The notes below the pieces were generated by a model. It was not told the origin of the DNA and made no database searches. It worked only from the letters and a program-made list of their open reading frames with translations. A DNA stretch of 64,000 nucleotides from the NCBI RefSeq assembly GCF_013364235.1, contig NZ_CP054919.1:411276-475275 (forward strand), written 5' to 3'. Position numbers and translations under genes: made by a program. Each line of letters opens with the position of its first letter. The first letter of the stretch is position 1. Positions 61,538 to 64,000 of this stretch are shown in pieces. The DNA comes from Kitasatospora sp. NA04385 (GTDB lineage: Bacteria; Actinomycetota; Actinomycetes; Streptomycetales; Streptomycetaceae).

Positions 61538-64000
61538 ATGAGAACAACCCTTCGCCGGAGAATCGGCGTCGTACTCCTGTCCCTGGCCAGCGCCACGGGC
61601 GGGCTGGTCGCCACCACCCCGCTCGCGCAGGCCGCCGCCCCGCTCGAACAGACCCCGGCGGCCTTCGACACCGGCGCCGCGGCGGCGAGCCTGGGCCGGC
61701 TGCTGCCGGGCCAGGCGTCGCAGATCACCCTGGTCGCCGCGAGCCGGGCCACGCCCGGCGTCGACTCGTACACGGTCTCCGGCCGGACCGGCGCGATCAC
61801 CGTCCGGGGCACGTCCCCGGCCACCCTGCTGGCCGGCGTCGGCTGGTACCTGCGCAACGTCGCGCACGCCGACATCGGTCTCCCGGGCGACAGCACCGCC
61901 AAGCTCCCCGCGACCCTCCCGGCCGTCACCGCGGCCTTCACGAACTCGGCGGTCGTCCCGCACCGTTACGCGCTCAACGACACGGACAACGGGTACTCCG
62001 GCGCCTACCGCTCGTTCGCGGACTACCAGCACGAGATCGACGTGCTCGCGCTGCACGGCTTCAACGAGGTCTTCGTGACCGTCGGAGCGGAGAAGCCCTA
62101 CTTCGACGCGCTGCAGCAGTTCGGCTACTCCGCTTCCGACCTGCAGAGCTGGATCCCCGCTCCGGCGCACCAGCCGTGGTGGCTGCTGCAGAACCTGTCC
62201 GGCTTCGGCGGCCCGGTCAGCACCCAGCTCATCACGGCCCGCGCGACGATCGGCAAGCAGGTCTGCGACCAGCTCCGGTCCCTGGGCATGACGCCGGTGC
62301 TGCCCGGCTACTACGGCACCGTCCCGACCGACTTCGCCACCCGCAACCCCGGGGCGAACGTGGTCGCCCAGGGCGGGTGGTCCGGCTTCACCCGGGACTC
62401 CTGGCTGGACCCGACCGGCCCGGTGTTCCCCAAGGTGGCCGCGGCCTTCTACGCCGCGCAGCACGCGGCCTTCGGCGACAGCACGATGTACAAGATGGAC
62501 CCGCTGCACGAGGGCGGCACCGCCGGCAACGTCAACGTCACCGCCTCCGCGACCGCCGTCCAGCAGGCCCTGCTGGCGGCGCACCCCGATGCGACCTGGG
62601 CCATCCTGGCCTGGAGCTCCAACCCCAGCCAGGCGGTGCTCGCCGGGGTGGACAAGACGAAGATGCTCGTCCTCGACAGCCAGTCCGACGCCGGAACCGG
62701 CTTGAACCGCGAGAACAACTGGGGCGGGACGCCCTACGCCTTCGGAACCATCACCGGCTTCGGCGGGCGGGACTCCATGGGCGGCAGCACGGCGTACTGG
62801 GCCACGGAGTTCCAGCAGTGGCGCACCAAGCCCGGCAGCGCGCTGAAGGGCATCGCCTACCTGCCCGAGGCCACCGGCACCAACCCCGCCGACCTGGCGT
62901 TCTTCGGCGATCTCGGCTGGTCGGCGGACCCGATCGACCAGAGCGCCTGGTACGCCGCCTACGCGACCGCGCGGTACGGCGGCTCCGACCCCAACGCCGC
63001 CGCGGCCTGGAACCTGCTGCGGCAGGGCCCGTACAGCATGCCGGTCGTCGGGACCGTCCAGGGCGCGCCCCAGGACGACCTGTTCACCGCCAGGCCGTCG
63101 CTGACCGTGCTGGCCGGCTCCGGGACGCCCTCCTGGATGCGCTACGACCCCGCCACCGTCCGCGAGGCCCTCAACGCCCTGCTGAAGGTGGACCCGGCGC
63201 TGCGCTCCGGCGACGCCTACCGGTACGACCTGGTGGACACCGCCCGCCAGGCGCTGGCCAACCGCAGCCGGGACCTGCTGCCGCTGATCGGCGACGCCTA
63301 CCGCGCGGGGGACCTGACCACGTTCCGCGCCCTGGCCGCCGAATGGAACAAGGACGAGGCCGACCTCGACAAGCTCACCGGAACCGACGCCCGGTTCATG
63401 GTCGGCCCGTGGATCGCGCAGGCCGTCTCCTTCGGCGCCACGCCGGCCGAGCGCGACCAACTGCAGTACGACGCGCGGTCACTGCTGACCACCTGGGGCG
63501 GGCAGAACGTCTCCGAGGCCAACGGCCTGCACGACTACGCGACCCGGGACTGGTCCGGTCTGGTGGCGGACGTCCACGCCAAGGCGTGGTCGGCGTACCT
63601 GAAGTCCCTGGACACCGCGCTGGCCACCAACAGCGCGCCGGTGCCGGTGGACTTCTTCGCCATCGAGGACGCCTGGGCGAAGTCGACGAACACCTACCCG
63701 ACGACGCCGACCGGCGACGCGTACGCCGTGGCCTCGGCGATCGCCGCCTCGCTGCCCGCCTCGGCCCCCACCGGAGCGGTCACCGGCATCGGCGGCAAGT
63801 GCGCCGACGTCGCCGGGGGCAACAGCGCCGACGGCACGGCCCTGCAGCTGTGGACCTGCAACCAGACGGCCGCCCAGACCTGGCAGCTCGTCGGCGACGG
63901 CACCCTGCGCGCCCGCGGCAAGTGCATGAACGTCCGCAACGGCGCCACCACCGCCGGGACGGCCGTCGAACTCTCCAGCTGCAACGGCACGACCGCCCAG
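61538..64000 (+). CDS. Secreted GH89 alpha-N-acetylglucosaminidase with ricin-type lectin domain (3' truncated)
   Basis: 821 codons visible, open to the right edge. Signal peptide: LRRRIGVVLLSLASATGG, cleavage near AQA-AAP (about 35). GH89 (NAGLU) core about 45-745: VPHRYALNDTDNGYSGAYRS, HGFNEVFVTVG, LPGYYGTVP, MDPLHEGGTAG and YLPEATGTNP, where the two glutamates fit the family acid and nucleophile. From about 750, a ricin-B/CBM13 repeat (GKCADVAGG, ALQLWTCN, AQTWQL). ATG 61538 follows ggagg. It should cut terminal alpha-GlcNAc from host or microbial glycans outside the cell. Confidence 0.92.
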   Translation, partial: MRTTLRRRIGVVLLSLASATGGLVATTPLAQAAAPLEQTPAAFDTGAAAASLGRLLPGQASQITLVAASRATPGVDSYTVSGRTGAITVRGTSPATLLAGVGWYLRNVAHADIGLPGDSTAKLPATLPAVTAAFTNSAVVPHRYALNDTDNGYSGAYRSFADYQHEIDVLALHGFNEVFVTVGAEKPYFDALQQFGYSASDLQSWIPAPAHQPWWLLQNLSGFGGPVSTQLITARATIGKQVCDQLRSLGMTPVLPGYYGTVPTDFATRNPGANVVAQGGWSGFTRDSWLDPTGPVFPKVAAAFYAAQHAAFGDSTMYKMDPLHEGGTAGNVNVTASATAVQQALLAAHPDATWAILAWSSNPSQAVLAGVDKTKMLVLDSQSDAGTGLNRENNWGGTPYAFGTITGFGGRDSMGGSTAYWATEFQQWRTKPGSALKGIAYLPEATGTNPADLAFFGDLGWSADPIDQSAWYAAYATARYGGSDPNAAAAWNLLRQGPYSMPVVGTVQGAPQDDLFTARPSLTVLAGSGTPSWMRYDPATVREALNALLKVDPALRSGDAYRYDLVDTARQALANRSRDLLPLIGDAYRAGDLTTFRALAAEWNKDEADLDKLTGTDARFMVGPWIAQAVSFGATPAERDQLQYDARSLLTTWGGQNVSEANGLHDYATRDWSGLVADVHAKAWSAYLKSLDTALATNSAPVPVDFFAIEDAWAKSTNTYPTTPTGDAYAVASAIAASLPASAPTGAVTGIGGKCADVAGGNSADGTALQLWTCNQTAAQTWQLVGDGTLRARGKCMNVRNGATTAGTAVELSSCNGTTAQ

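Overview
The window is chromosomal DNA of a streptomycete-type actinomycete (Streptomyces or Kitasatospora). It has very high G+C with G/C in nearly every third codon position, many GTG starts, many 1-4 bp start/stop overlaps, and family markers: WhiB-like and SsgA-like developmental regulators, Ku, and several small actinobacterial DUF membrane proteins. I saw no insertion sequence, integrase, phage gene, CRISPR array, tRNA or rRNA. About 62 genes are supported. The first (cysteine-synthase-like) is cut at the left edge and the last (GH89 alpha-N-acetylglucosaminidase) at the right edge.

Layout. 1-8150: PLP enzyme plus MFS exporter, a SpoIIE-type phosphatase, DUF6458 and CsbD stress proteins, an oxygenase-like gene and an anti-sigma kinase that both look frameshifted, an FAD oxidoreductase and a STAS protein. 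8286-19379: three giant cytoplasmic sensor proteins in a row (hybrid kinase ending in a PP2C phosphatase; kinase with a HAMP array; ANTAR-PAS-PP2C phosphatase). 19461-23283: FAD oxidoreductase, SRPBCC protein, FMN reductase and a Tat-exported metallo-hydrolase. 23361-30591: a cold-shock region with two csp loci in opposite orientation, each with a conserved leader carrying a 7-codon upstream ORF; one csp has lost 90 bp internally. A DEAD-box helicase, two paralogous CBS proteins, a TetR regulator and small proteins lie among them. 30804-35721: phosphatase, two copies of an HTH/STAS module, small membrane proteins and a Wbl protein. 35805-39210: operon of a CYP152-type peroxygenase, a BrkB membrane protein and an F420 enzyme. 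39332-43593: a partner-switching cluster built round a cobalamin-binding protein with a CarH-like photoreceptor motif. 43632-44757: SsgA-like protein and Dps. 44939-51742: a stressosome operon (RsbR, RsbS, RsbT, kinase-phosphatase fusion, hybrid histidine kinase, REC-phosphatase), then a STAS gene. 51767-56780: membrane lipid operon (PAP2-lipid kinase fusion, BrkB, PAP2) divergent from a phospholipase D gene. 56861-59806: small membrane proteins and Ku. 60034-64000: ROK regulator divergent from the GH89 gene.

Theme. The region is dense in partner-switching parts: seven SpoIIE/PP2C phosphatases, eight STAS proteins and four GHKL-type anti-sigma kinase domains, yet no sigma factor. Several stress-type genes (csbD, dps, DUF6458, DUF4235, DUF6479, phospholipase D, the stressosome operon) have upstream sequences resembling sigma-B-type promoters (GNNT, 15-16 nt, GGGYA). 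I infer that this is a stress and signalling island whose outputs are largely encoded elsewhere.
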